From Halobacteriales archaeon QH_8_67_36 (GTDB lineage Archaea; Halobacteriota; Halobacteria; Halobacteriales; Haloarculaceae): a DNA stretch of 11,243 nt. The notes beneath the pieces are model-generated. The model saw only the letters and a list, made by a program, of their open reading frames with translations. It was not told where the DNA came from and made no database searches. The stretch's first letter is position 1. Each line of letters starts with the position of its first letter. Below are positions 1 through 6,795 of this stretch, piece by piece. The stretch is from the NCBI GenBank assembly GCA_003021755.1, contig PXQZ01000019.1, positions 1 through 11,243 on the forward strand. Reading direction: 5' to 3'. The position numbers and the translations under genes are program-made.

Positions 1-112
1 CCTACCCATGGCGCCAGAAGTGAGTACACCGGTTCGGTCTACGCGTGGTCGCAGTGACTGCGTTCCGACCACGTGGAAAACGGCTGACGCCGCCCGATAG
101 CAATCAACAACT

Positions 113-3010
113 ATGACAAACAATTCAGACAAGCTCCGTAGCCTGATTCTGGCTGCGCTGATGGTCTTCTCGGTGTTCGCCGGGTCCATCGCGCTGTCCG
201 GGAGTGCCGCTGCGGCTGTCGGTAACAGCGACGTGTCATTCGACACGCTCCAGCCGACAAACGTTGACGATACCGCAGGAGAAGTAACGCACGCGTATAG
301 TATCTCGGTCGATCGACTCGACGAGGGGCAAGAAGTCAATATCGACGGTGAGACAGGGTCAGACATCGATGGCGACGATGAAACCGGTACTTCGACCATC
401 GAAGTTACAGTGCCTGTCGGCGATATCAACGCCGATGCCAGCAGTATCAGTGTGACTGACGACGATGGAAATGACGTCCCTGTCCAAGCGGTTGATACCT
501 CTAGTACGGACGGCGATGTCCGGACACTGACGATTCTTGTCGATGAGGACTCCGACAACGGTCCCTACACCGTGTCCGGTGACCTCGTCGTCGACTGGTC
601 CGACGTTGACCGCGCGAGCGGCACCGTCGACGTAACCGTTAATGATGGCGACTCGACCGGTTCGGCATCATCCGACACCGTCAGTATCGGTGCCACGCCG
701 CTCGACTCTCAGTCCACCTTCTACGGTGGACAGGAAGTCTACGTCGAGGGCCTCGATTCCGAGAGTGCCGGTGACGAGTACCGAGTCCTGACTGTTGACG
801 GAGACGACAACCCGAACAACCTCCGTCGTCTAGTCACTGCGGAAGACACTAATGACGATGGTAGCGCTGACACCATCACGTTCGATCTGGACGGTCAGAT
901 CAGCGAAGGCGACTTCGTTATTGTCAACGCAGACGGCGACACGGTTAGGGTTGATGATGGTGAGTTCGCGGGTATCGATGACGGTGATTCCAACACCGAT
1001 AACGGTGACGTGTCTGGTACCTCTCAAGATAGCAACGGTGAGAACCTGGCTGACGGCGAGCAGTTCGAAGTCGTCTCACAGGACCTGACCGCTGAGTTCG
1101 ACGATGCGGCCGTCGGCAACGACGGTACCTCGACGACGGTCAACTACGACATCGACTCCAACGTCCGAGGCACGTATCTCGTCAATGTCTCCGCACAGGG
1201 TGACCTGGACACTGATGAACTCAGCGGTATCTTCGAGAACGGTGACTTCACCGTCGTCACGGAGTACGAAGACGACGACACCATCACCGTCCGCGCGGAC
1301 GGTAGCAACAGTGCAGAACTCGACGGTGAACTCAACTTCGACGAAATCGACGCCGGTACCTACACGTTCGAGGCGAACGTGACGGATACCAGCGCATCCG
1401 ATTCGGACGATATCGAGGTCACTGACTCCGGCGACGCCGAGGCTGGCTTCGCCGACAACATCTACTCGGACGCGGTTGGTGACGTTACCAACATTTCGGT
1501 CGAGATGACCAGTACCGACACCGCACTCGTGCAGGTCGGTAGCGTTGACAACGACGGCTACGGCGCCCTCGTAGAAGTGACGGACGACGACGAGGACGGC
1601 GTTGCGTACATCGAATTCAACAGCTACCAGGCCGGCGGCGTCTCCGGTGGCAGCTCGATCAACCCGATCTCTGCCGGTGACGACGACACTAGCGTTTCCA
1701 ACTTCAACGAGTACGGTGACTTCGACCGAACGCTGCCCAGTAGTGGCGAAGGCGACTTCCTCGACACGGGCGACTACGACCTGCTCGCCGTCGAAGGTGA
1801 TTCGGATGATATCGATGGTTCCGCAGACGGTGTCATCGATGATGGCGGATCGAACCCAGAAGGTCTCACCCGGGGTGAGGCCGACAGCCGTGCCTCGCTC
1901 TCGCTGAACGACCCGTCCGTCGAGAACGTGCAGATGTGGACCGCGCCTGCTGACACCCTGAGCGACCTTCAGGGAGCAGACGCCGAGGACATCCCCGCCT
2001 ACGCACAGGCCGGGAACCTCACGCAGACCAGTTCCATCGTCAAGGGCGACACGGTCGTCGCTCAGATCGAAGCATCTGGCTTCGAAGGTGCTGTCGAAGC
2101 AGGAGACTACAACACTCTTGCCGGTGCCAGTGGTGACATCGAAAATGAAGACGACAACGGCATCTTCACGATGGCGTTCGAGGAAGACAGTGCACCGAAC
2201 GCACCGGACAACTTCGTGAGCATCAGTGATATCAATGCTGAGAGCGATGGCGTCACTGTCCGCTACGACGATGAGGTCGACGCCCACTACGTGATCTTCA
2301 GCAGTGATGATCTCGCCACCGCTTCGAACGGTGACTACGAAGACGGTGACGAGTACACCGCGAACTTCACCACCTACGATGACAACACGGAGCAATACGA
2401 CGACAACTCCGTAACGCAGGACTTCACTGTTGACGACGGAGAGGCAGAACTCGACACGAACGCTGACGACGAAATCGTGCTCGCAAACGCTGCAGGGCAG
2501 GAAGTCAGCGGTACCACGAACCTCGCACCCGGTACCGAGATCGAAGTCGAACTCGATAGCGAGGCCAGCGACGACCCGTTCGTGAAGCGGCCCGAAGCGA
2601 CCGTCCAGGCTGACGGTACCTTCACCGCTGTCGCTGACTTCGGCGACGAGAACAACGCCGGAACCGAGTTCACCGCAGAGGTGCTCCAGAACGACGTTTC
2701 GGAGCTTGACTCAGACGAGGTCGACGGTCGTCTCGTTGAAGGCGACGCTCCGGTAACGGACACGCCGAACGAGACGGACACAGGCACGGCAACGCCGGGT
2801 ACGGACACGGCAACGCCGGACACGGACACGGCAACGCCGGACGAGCCGATGGACATGACGGACACGGCAACCGAACCCGGAACCGAGCCGGCTGACGGGA
2901 ACGAGACCGGCGAGACCCCGACCAGCGAGGAAGGTCCCGGCTTCACGGCCGCACTCGCTCTCATCGCCCTCGTCGCCGCTGCGCTGCTGGCAGTCCGACG
3001 CAACAACTAA
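113..3010 (+). CDS. csg: S-layer (major cell surface) glycoprotein with PGF-CTERM anchor
   Basis: This 965-residue protein is the likely building block of the haloarchaeal S-layer, the protein lattice that forms the cell wall. Residues 1 to about 34 are a signal peptide of the haloarchaeal surface-glycoprotein type: a KLR start, the hydrophobic run LILAALMVFSVFAG, then small residues ending SAAAA. The mature protein is very rich in Asp and Glu. I count seven N-glycosylation sequons, at about N358, N422, N460, N635, N751, N886 and N930. Residues about 885-940 form a Thr/Pro/Asp/Glu-rich stalk, typical of an O-glycosylated membrane-proximal region. The end is a PGF motif (942-944), a hydrophobic helix and RRNN, which is the PGF-CTERM tripartite signal. 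Such proteins are cut and lipid-attached by archaeosortase A, encoded by the next gene downstream. The length fits haloarchaeal S-layer glycoproteins, which run from about 800 to 1000 residues. I see no convincing TATA box or Shine-Dalgarno sequence in the 112 bases upstream, so its promoter is unresolved. Confidence 0.95.
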   Translation: MTNNSDKLRSLILAALMVFSVFAGSIALSGSAAAAVGNSDVSFDTLQPTNVDDTAGEVTHAYSISVDRLDEGQEVNIDGETGSDIDGDDETGTSTIEVTVPVGDINADASSISVTDDDGNDVPVQAVDTSSTDGDVRTLTILVDEDSDNGPYTVSGDLVVDWSDVDRASGTVDVTVNDGDSTGSASSDTVSIGATPLDSQSTFYGGQEVYVEGLDSESAGDEYRVLTVDGDDNPNNLRRLVTAEDTNDDGSADTITFDLDGQISEGDFVIVNADGDTVRVDDGEFAGIDDGDSNTDNGDVSGTSQDSNGENLADGEQFEVVSQDLTAEFDDAAVGNDGTSTTVNYDIDSNVRGTYLVNVSAQGDLDTDELSGIFENGDFTVVTEYEDDDTITVRADGSNSAELDGELNFDEIDAGTYTFEANVTDTSASDSDDIEVTDSGDAEAGFADNIYSDAVGDVTNISVEMTSTDTALVQVGSVDNDGYGALVEVTDDDEDGVAYIEFNSYQAGGVSGGSSINPISAGDDDTSVSNFNEYGDFDRTLPSSGEGDFLDTGDYDLLAVEGDSDDIDGSADGVIDDGGSNPEGLTRGEADSRASLSLNDPSVENVQMWTAPADTLSDLQGADAEDIPAYAQAGNLTQTSSIVKGDTVVAQIEASGFEGAVEAGDYNTLAGASGDIENEDDNGIFTMAFEEDSAPNAPDNFVSISDINAESDGVTVRYDDEVDAHYVIFSSDDLATASNGDYEDGDEYTANFTTYDDNTEQYDDNSVTQDFTVDDGEAELDTNADDEIVLANAAGQEVSGTTNLAPGTEIEVELDSEASDDPFVKRPEATVQADGTFTAVADFGDENNAGTEFTAEVLQNDVSELDSDEVDGRLVEGDAPVTDTPNETDTGTATPGTDTATPDTDTATPDEPMDMTDTATEPGTEPADGNETGETPTSEEGPGFTAALALIALVAAALLAVRRNN
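2786..2840 (+). repeat. Tandem 21-bp repeats in the csg stalk
   Basis: The sequence ACGGCAACGCCGG recurs at 2786, 2807 and 2828, a strict 21-bp period. It encodes three TATP cores spaced seven residues apart, the last two within perfect TDTATPD units. A degenerate fourth unit (TDTATEP) follows after a short interruption. This is the Thr-rich, probably O-glycosylated stalk just before the membrane anchor. Repeats like this can change copy number by slippage or recombination. Confidence 0.85.
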
Positions 3011-3045
3011 CGGGATCGCCCCGTCCTTGACGTTCGAACTTTTTT
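3011..3045 (+). terminator. Probable csg terminator (oligo-T)
   Basis: Directly after the csg stop codon comes a short hairpin (CGGG, five-base loop, CCCG at 3011-3023). The self-complementary GTTCGAAC then leads into six consecutive T residues at 3040-3045. Archaeal RNA polymerase terminates mainly on oligo-T in the non-template strand, so this T tract is the best candidate for ending the highly expressed csg transcript. The hairpin is weak and may be incidental. Confidence 0.6.
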
Positions 3046-3112
3046 GCATGCAAACCCGGTAGCAACAGCGCTCGTTGCTGCTTGCGTGACCGTTCTTACT
3101 ACGACCGTGAAT

Positions 3113-3126
3113 AGCCAGAAAGCCCC
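3113..3126 (+). repeat. Outermost forward copy of the AGCCAGAAAGCCCC motif
   Basis: A perfect 14-bp AGCCAGAAAGCCCC, identical to 3224-3237 and the exact reverse complement of 3364-3377 and 3472-3485. The 34 bases before it match the corresponding part of the other copies only partially (an ACGAC core is kept), so this looks like the most diverged member of the family. Confidence 0.85.
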
Positions 3127-3189
3127 CGTGGACTCAGCCCTCTGGCTCGCTGCGCACTCCGCGTGCTTGCTCCGTCCGAGTTCGCTGAG

Positions 3190-3237
3190 GATCGTGTTTA
3201 TTTTAGCAGCAACGGACTCAGAGAGCCAGAAAGCCCC
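3190..3237 (+). repeat. Forward copy of the 48-bp spacer repeat
   Basis: These 48 bases align without gaps to the reverse complement of 3364-3411 at 34 of 48 positions, including the full 14-bp AGCCAGAAAGCCCC at the inner end. The outer end carries the AT-rich, TATA-like GTGTTTATTTTAG (3195-3207), which corresponds to TTTAGCTAAG in the inverted copies. The unit therefore faces the two downstream copies in inverted orientation. Confidence 0.75.
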
Positions 3238-3377
3238 GGCCTGCTACACTCGGGGGTCTCGCTGCGCTCCTCGGTCACTCCGTTCCCTGCGGTGCTTACG
3301 TCGTCCACCTTCGTGTAGCAGGCCGCCCCTTTCAACCCCACCCGCGCGGGAGCTGAGAACGCGGGGGCTTTCTGGCT
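3224..3377. repeat. Nested inverted repeat (14-bp and 12-bp perfect arms)
   Basis: The outer arms AGCCAGAAAGCCCC (3224-3237) and GGGGCTTTCTGGCT (3364-3377) are exact reverse complements. Immediately inside the left arm, GGCCTGCTACAC (3238-3249) pairs exactly with GTGTAGCAGGCC (3313-3324), which could form a 12-bp stem around a 63-base loop. No target-site duplication is visible at the outer edges, so I do not call it a transposable element. A miniature mobile element, a structured RNA or a dispersed haloarchaeal repeat are all possible. Confidence 0.7.
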
Positions 3378-3411
3378 GTTTGCCGTCGTTGTCGCTTAGC
3401 TAAACACTGCC
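3325..3411 (-). repeat. Spacer repeat unit, first of two direct copies
   Basis: The unit starts with GCCCCTTTCA followed by a C-rich stretch. It has a variable middle, then a 48-base block (3364-3411) opening with GGGGCTTTCTGGCT and closing with GCTAAACACTGCC. It is a direct repeat of 3426-3519. The 48-base blocks match at 42 of 48 positions and all six differences are transitions. Read on the minus strand, the order is a TATA-like TTTAGCTAAG, then AGCCAGAAAGCCCC, then TGAAAGGGGC. Confidence 0.8.
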
Positions 3412-3425
3412 TCGTTGAGAGCACG

Positions 3426-3519
3426 GCCCCTTTCAGCCTCACTCATGCCGGCTGGTCGACTGGCTACAGGTGGGGCTTTCTGGCTGTCTGTCGTCGCTGT
3501 CACTTAACTAAACACCGCC
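3426..3519 (-). repeat. Spacer repeat unit, second of two direct copies
   Basis: Same architecture as 3325-3411: GCCCCTTTCA start, variable middle, then the 48-base block at 3472-3519 ending ACTAAACACCGCC. The variable middle differs in length and sequence (the unit is 94 rather than 87 bases). The two boxes therefore look conserved while what lies between drifts. On the minus strand the TATA-like element reads TTTAGTTAAG. Confidence 0.8.
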
Positions 3520-3538
3520 GCTAGCACAACGACAAAGC

Positions 3539-3544
3539 ATTTAG
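3539..3544 (+). promoter_or_regulatory. Probable TATA element of artA
   Basis: ATTTAG lies 24-29 bases before the artA ATG, the spacing expected when a haloarchaeal transcript begins at or next to the start codon (leaderless). No Shine-Dalgarno sequence precedes the ATG, which fits. The BRE region upstream (ACAAAG) is not distinctive. Confidence 0.45.
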
Positions 3545-3567
3545 GCCGGATTGGACAAGATAGACCA

Positions 3568-4569
3568 ATGGGTGTCCCGGTGCTTCAGTCGACCATCTCC
3601 GCCGGCGGGGTGTCGTTCGACCCACTGGTGTGGTCGGCGCCGCTGATGTGGCTGGTACTTTCGGCGTTTCTGGGCAGTGCCGTTCTGGGGCTGTCCGACA
3701 GGGAGTGGGCACGCCGGGTCGCGGTCGCGGGCTGGATCGCCTTCGGGGCGTTCTGGCTGGTGTTGATCCCGCATTTCGTTCTGACACAGAAGAGCCTCGT
3801 CGAGGGGATCGGCAGTTTGGCGGCGGTGCCGCTGTCGGTGTGGGCGGGCTACCAGCTATACCGGGGCCGGGACTCGCTGTTCGTGCTGACGCGGGCAGTG
3901 GGGCTGATGGGACTGGTGTACGTCCCCTTCCTCACCATCGGCCCGCTGCGACAGGCCATCGTGGAGTCGGTTACCGACCAGACGGCACTACTATTATCCC
4001 TGCTGGGGTTCGACCCGCTCGTCGTCGACGGGTTCAGCCACAACGGTATCGAGATAGTGGAGAAACCGTACCCCTACGAGAGTACCTTCTGGTTCGAGGG
4101 CAACTCACGGCCGATAACGTACAACATCCTACTGGCCTGCACCGGGATCGGGAGTATCGCCATCTTCGCGGGCGCGATTCTGTCGGTAGCGGCCCCGTGG
4201 CGTCGCAAACTTCGAGCGCTGGCGCTGACGGTGTCGGTCATCTACGTGCTGAACCTGTTCCGGAACGTGTTCATCGCCGTCTCCTTCGGCGAGCAGCGGA
4301 TGCAGATCCTTCCCGGGCTCGTGATGACGGTGTTCGGGCTGGAGGACCCCCAGATGGTGTCGTACTACGTCGCCGACCGCATCCTCGCACAGACGGGGTC
4401 GGTCGTCGTGCTGGTCGGCATCACCTACTTCCTGGTCCGAGAGCTGCCGGAAATCACCGTCCTCGTCGAGGACCTCCTCTTTCTCGTGACGGGCACCGAG
4501 TACGACCTGGCGGCGGCGTTCGACGCGGGCGAGGAGACGGAAGACATCGCGACGCCGAGCGACGACTAG
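3568..4569 (+). CDS. artA: Archaeosortase A
   Basis: This 333-residue polytopic membrane protein belongs to the exosortase/archaeosortase family. It recognises PGF-CTERM tails, removes the C-terminal helix and couples the new end to a lipid, so the substrate is anchored in the membrane. The catalytic pattern is intact: Cys191 in LLACTGIGS, Arg232 in NLFRNVFIA and Arg271 in YYVADRILA. The spacings (41 and 39 residues) equal those of C173, R214 and R253 in Haloferax volcanii ArtA as I remember them. About eight hydrophobic segments are visible, with an extracytoplasmic loop at about 150-185 before the catalytic Cys. The acidic C-terminal tail is probably cytoplasmic. The start is supported by a TATA element at leaderless spacing. 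The gene lies downstream of an S-layer protein that carries the matching sorting signal. It converges on dph5 with overlapping stop codons (4 bp). Confidence 0.93.
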   Translation: MGVPVLQSTISAGGVSFDPLVWSAPLMWLVLSAFLGSAVLGLSDREWARRVAVAGWIAFGAFWLVLIPHFVLTQKSLVEGIGSLAAVPLSVWAGYQLYRGRDSLFVLTRAVGLMGLVYVPFLTIGPLRQAIVESVTDQTALLLSLLGFDPLVVDGFSHNGIEIVEKPYPYESTFWFEGNSRPITYNILLACTGIGSIAIFAGAILSVAAPWRRKLRALALTVSVIYVLNLFRNVFIAVSFGEQRMQILPGLVMTVFGLEDPQMVSYYVADRILAQTGSVVVLVGITYFLVRELPEITVLVEDLLFLVTGTEYDLAAAFDAGEETEDIATPSDD

Positions 4570-5369
4570 GATTCGGCAACAGCCGAGAGCGCTTCGTCTT
4601 CGATGGGGTGTAACTCGGCCGGTATCACCAGCAGATGCAGCGGATCGCCGAAGTCACGCGTCGCGAGGTTCGCCAGCGTGTCGGCGACGACGAGCGGGTC
4701 GGGACTGCCGGCCCGCGCGACGACGACGGCGAGCCGGTCCGGAAACTCGGCGCCGAGTAGCCGGGCAGCCCGGTCGGCGGTCATGTAGGTGTCGTCGCTC
4801 TCGGCCCAGTGGGGGTCGTCGACCTTGATGTCGAGGTAGACGGGCGTATGCAGGTCACGCGCCCGGTTGTCCTCGATGGTCGCGACGACGCTGTCGGGGA
4901 CGCCGTCGCCGCCGTGGGCCGTCTCGAAGGGGAGCGTGGTCGCCTTTCCGAAGCGGTAGTTCTGGAGCCCGGTAAGCGAGCTAGCGGCCGTCCGTGCGGT
5001 GGTGCCATGGACGACGTGGGTGTCGATGCCCCGCTCTTCGGCCCGGATGCGGAGGTCGGCGTGGGTCGTCGAGACCATCGTGTCGCCGGCGGTGAGGAAG
5101 ACGACGGACGCCGTCTCGGCGGCCGCAAGGACGGGGTCGGGGTTCCGTTCGACGCCCGCCCGGTCACGGACCTCGATATCGGTGTCGTGGAACGCTTCGA
5201 GGGCGTCGAGATCCGTCCCGACGAGGCGGCTGGTGTAGAACTCCGCGAAGACGCGGTCGGCGTCACGGATAGCGTCCCGTCCCTCGACGGTGACCGAGCG
5301 CTCGTCGTAGAGGCCAGAGCGTATGGGCGTTCCCTGCGTTCGCGTGCCCGTCACCGAGGGTGAGGTCAC
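4566..5369 (-). CDS. dph5: Diphthine synthase, N-terminus anomalous
   Basis: This SAM-dependent methyltransferase methylates the modified histidine of elongation factor 2 during diphthamide synthesis. It belongs to the tetrapyrrole-methylase fold. Visible family motifs are GLYDERSVTVEG (19-30), GDTMVSTTHADL (95-106), SLTGLQNYRFGKATTLPF (131-148), YLDIK (179-183) and PLHLLVIPAELH (243-254). The last 249 residues look complete. The first 18 do not. Family members normally begin with a short strand and glycine loop of the form MLTFIGLGLYDE, which helps bind SAM. Here the codons before GLYDE read TPIRS and run antisense to the first codons of trm5. The only in-frame starts upstream are GTG codons (5369, 5354), because a stop lies at 5373-5375. 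No ATG or promoter is apparent. Either the 5' end was lost by deletion, or the assembly dropped a segment, or an unusual start is used. Family assignment is firm; the start and activity are uncertain. Confidence 0.85.
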   Translation of the reverse strand: MTSPSVTGTRTQGTPIRSGLYDERSVTVEGRDAIRDADRVFAEFYTSRLVGTDLDALEAFHDTDIEVRDRAGVERNPDPVLAAAETASVVFLTAGDTMVSTTHADLRIRAEERGIDTHVVHGTTARTAASSLTGLQNYRFGKATTLPFETAHGGDGVPDSVVATIEDNRARDLHTPVYLDIKVDDPHWAESDDTYMTADRAARLLGAEFPDRLAVVVARAGSPDPLVVADTLANLATRDFGDPLHLLVIPAELHPIEDEALSAVAES

Positions 5370-6303
5370 CCGTCAGCGCCTCGCCGAGGCGGATGCCATC
5401 GACGATGGCTACGACATCACCGCCGAGGACGGCACGCTGTACATCCCCGTGACGGAGCCCTCTCCGGTGCCGGACAGCTTCGACGTCGTCGAGTTCGACG
5501 CGCCGGTCCGGGAGGGACAGACGATGCCCGCGGACGTGCTGGACTTCGCGCCGAGTTACGAGCGCATCGGCGACCTCGTCATCATCGACGAGGACGACCC
5601 CGACAGGGCACGCCGAATCGCCGACGCCATCGTGGCCTCGGATCTACCCGTCGAGGGAGTCCTGAACCGCGCCTCGAAAATAACGGGCACCGAGCGAGTC
5701 CGCGACTGGGAGGTTCTGGCCGGCGACACCACCGAGGTCCGCCACCGCGAGTACGGCTGTGCGTTCGAACTGGACCTCGCCGAGGTGTACTTCTCGCCGC
5801 GGCTGGCGACCGAGCGCCACCGCGTCGTCGAACAGGTACGCGAGGGCGAGCAGGCCTTCGACATGTTCGCCGGCGTGGGCCCCTTCGTCGTCCCGTTCGC
5901 GAAACGGGGCGCGACCTGCGTCGGGACGGACATCAACGAGCGGGCCATCGAGTACCTGCGAAAGAACGCACAGCGCAACGGCGTCGCCGACCGCGTCACG
6001 GCCATCTCCGGCGACGTCCTCGACGTCGCGACGGAGTACGGCGGGTGGGCCGACCGCGTCGTGATGAACCTCCCTCACAGCGCCGACGACTTCCTCGATA
6101 CGGCGGTCGAACTGGCCGGCGACGACTGCACGGTTCACTACTACGACATCCAGCCCGAGACGGACCCCTTCGGCCCCGGCGAGCGGGCCATCCACGCGGC
6201 GGCCGAACCTGACTACGAGGTAACTGTCGAGACCCGTCGGACCGTCCGGTCGTACGCCCCCGGCGAGCACAACGTCGTCATCGACGCCCGACTCCGGCGG
6301 TGA
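5323..6303 (+). CDS. trm5: tRNA (guanine37-N1)-methyltransferase, Trm5 type
   Basis: This 326-residue class I SAM-dependent methyltransferase of the Trm5/Taw2 family most likely makes m1G37 next to the anticodon, which prevents +1 frameshifting. Residues 1-45 (CVRVPVTEGEVTRQRL...) match the small D1 domain that reads the tRNA elbow, and full length also favours Trm5 over the wyosine enzyme Taw2. The middle contains the family signature YFSPRLATER (156-165). The Rossmann domain has motif I FDMFAGVGPF (179-188), then GTDINERAIEYL. The catalytic-loop motif NLPHSADDFL begins at N249 and P251; equivalent Asn and Pro residues serve catalysis in the archaeal enzyme. The ATG is confirmed by the intact D1 start. 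It lies inside the dph5 frame (47-bp antiparallel overlap), only 7 bases from dph5's GLYDE codons, and no TATA box is visible upstream. Confidence 0.88.
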   Translation: MGVPCVRVPVTEGEVTRQRLAEADAIDDGYDITAEDGTLYIPVTEPSPVPDSFDVVEFDAPVREGQTMPADVLDFAPSYERIGDLVIIDEDDPDRARRIADAIVASDLPVEGVLNRASKITGTERVRDWEVLAGDTTEVRHREYGCAFELDLAEVYFSPRLATERHRVVEQVREGEQAFDMFAGVGPFVVPFAKRGATCVGTDINERAIEYLRKNAQRNGVADRVTAISGDVLDVATEYGGWADRVVMNLPHSADDFLDTAVELAGDDCTVHYYDIQPETDPFGPGERAIHAAAEPDYEVTVETRRTVRSYAPGEHNVVIDARLRR

Positions 6304-6381
6304 CCTCGCCGGAGTGACAAAGGTTACGGGGTACGCCGGTGAATCCGGACCTAACGGGACCCGATGGTCCCTCGGATCACC

Positions 6382-6795
6382 ATGCACCGGATACTCGTTC
6401 CCGTAGATACGGACCCGGACCGTGCCCGCGGGCAGGCTGCCTTCGTTGATGACCTGCCGACCGACGCGGCGAACATCGAGGTCGTCGTCACCCACGCGCT
6501 GCCGCCGGACGACGTGAAAGACCCCGACGACGCCGACAGCCTCGACGAGGTCGAGACAGTGACGCTTGCGCGGGAGTATCTCGAAGATCGTGGCTACGAC
6601 ATCACGCTCGCTATGGGGCGACTCCCGCCGGCCGACGGCATCCTCGACCTGGCCGCGGACCACGAAGTCGACCACATCGTGATGGGGTCGCGAAAGCGGT
6701 CCCCGACCGGCAAGGTCATCTTCGGAAGCGTCTCTCAGCAGGTGCTGCTGGAATCGCCCGTTCCGGTCACCATCGTGGGCACGAAACCCGCCTGA
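6382..6795 (+). CDS. UspA-family universal stress protein
   Basis: A single-domain Usp of 137 residues, cytoplasmic, of the nucleotide-binding alpha/beta fold. The start MHRILVPVD is the usual first strand of the family. An in-frame ATG six codons earlier (6364) would add VPRIT, so I prefer 6382. The C-terminal signature runs from MGSRKRSPTGKVIFGSVS: G102, then K105 where ATP-binding members have a second glycine, then G115-S116. The fold is clear, but the classic G-2X-G-9X-G(S/T) pattern is incomplete, so ATP binding is uncertain. It lies 78 bases after trm5 on the same strand. No strong promoter is visible in that gap, so it may be partly co-transcribed. Its particular role cannot be read from sequence. 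Confidence 0.85.
   Translation: MHRILVPVDTDPDRARGQAAFVDDLPTDAANIEVVVTHALPPDDVKDPDDADSLDEVETVTLAREYLEDRGYDITLAMGRLPPADGILDLAADHEVDHIVMGSRKRSPTGKVIFGSVSQQVLLESPVPVTIVGTKPA

Larger units (their letters stand above)
3046..3567. other. Repeat-rich non-coding spacer between csg and artA
   Basis: About 520 bases with no believable gene. The open frame at 3044-3403 has a Ser/Arg/Cys/Leu-rich, non-acidic composition quite unlike haloarchaeal proteins and simply reads through repeats. The spacer holds a 6-bp stem with a 7-base loop at 3061-3079 (AGCAAC...GTTGCT) and low-complexity CTCGCTGCGC/CTCCG tracts at about 3147-3190 and 3258-3295. It also holds four copies of a 14-bp motif within longer related units, listed separately. 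The last ~30 bases carry the probable artA promoter. Confidence 0.8.

Noticed and set aside
1..57. Possible C-terminal end of an upstream gene (frame ending TGGTCGCAGTGA)
   Set aside because: Only 18 open codons are visible, which is expected by chance at this GC content, and there is no recognisable motif.
1076..2395. 439-codon open frame antisense to csg
   Set aside because: The opposite strand of Asp-rich GAC/GAT codons gives long Val/Arg/Asp frames by codon bias. The csg reading has a signal peptide, sequons and a sorting signal; this frame has none.
3224..3377. Miniature inverted-repeat transposon with a target duplication
   Set aside because: The 14-bp terminal arms are perfect, but I see no matching short direct duplication flanking either the 3224-3377 or the 3113-3485 pair, and no transposase is nearby. 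Kept only as a repeat.
3044..3403. 119-codon open frame between csg and artA
   Set aside because: It reads straight through inverted repeats and low-complexity tracts. Its composition is Ser/Arg/Cys/Leu-rich and non-acidic, unlike any protein gene in the window, and no promoter supports it.
3325..3519. CRISPR-like repeats
   Set aside because: There are only two direct units, with the conserved boxes at both ends and a short variable middle, plus inverted relatives. There is no series of uniform repeats with unique spacers and no cas genes.
4809..5363. 184-codon open frame antisense to dph5, and the similar long antisense frames over trm5, adh and coxC
   Set aside because: They are codon-bias shadows. 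The opposite frames contain clear family motifs and these do not.
6364..6381. Earlier ATG for the universal stress protein
   Set aside because: It would add six residues before the standard MHRILVPVD start of the family and has no better promoter spacing.
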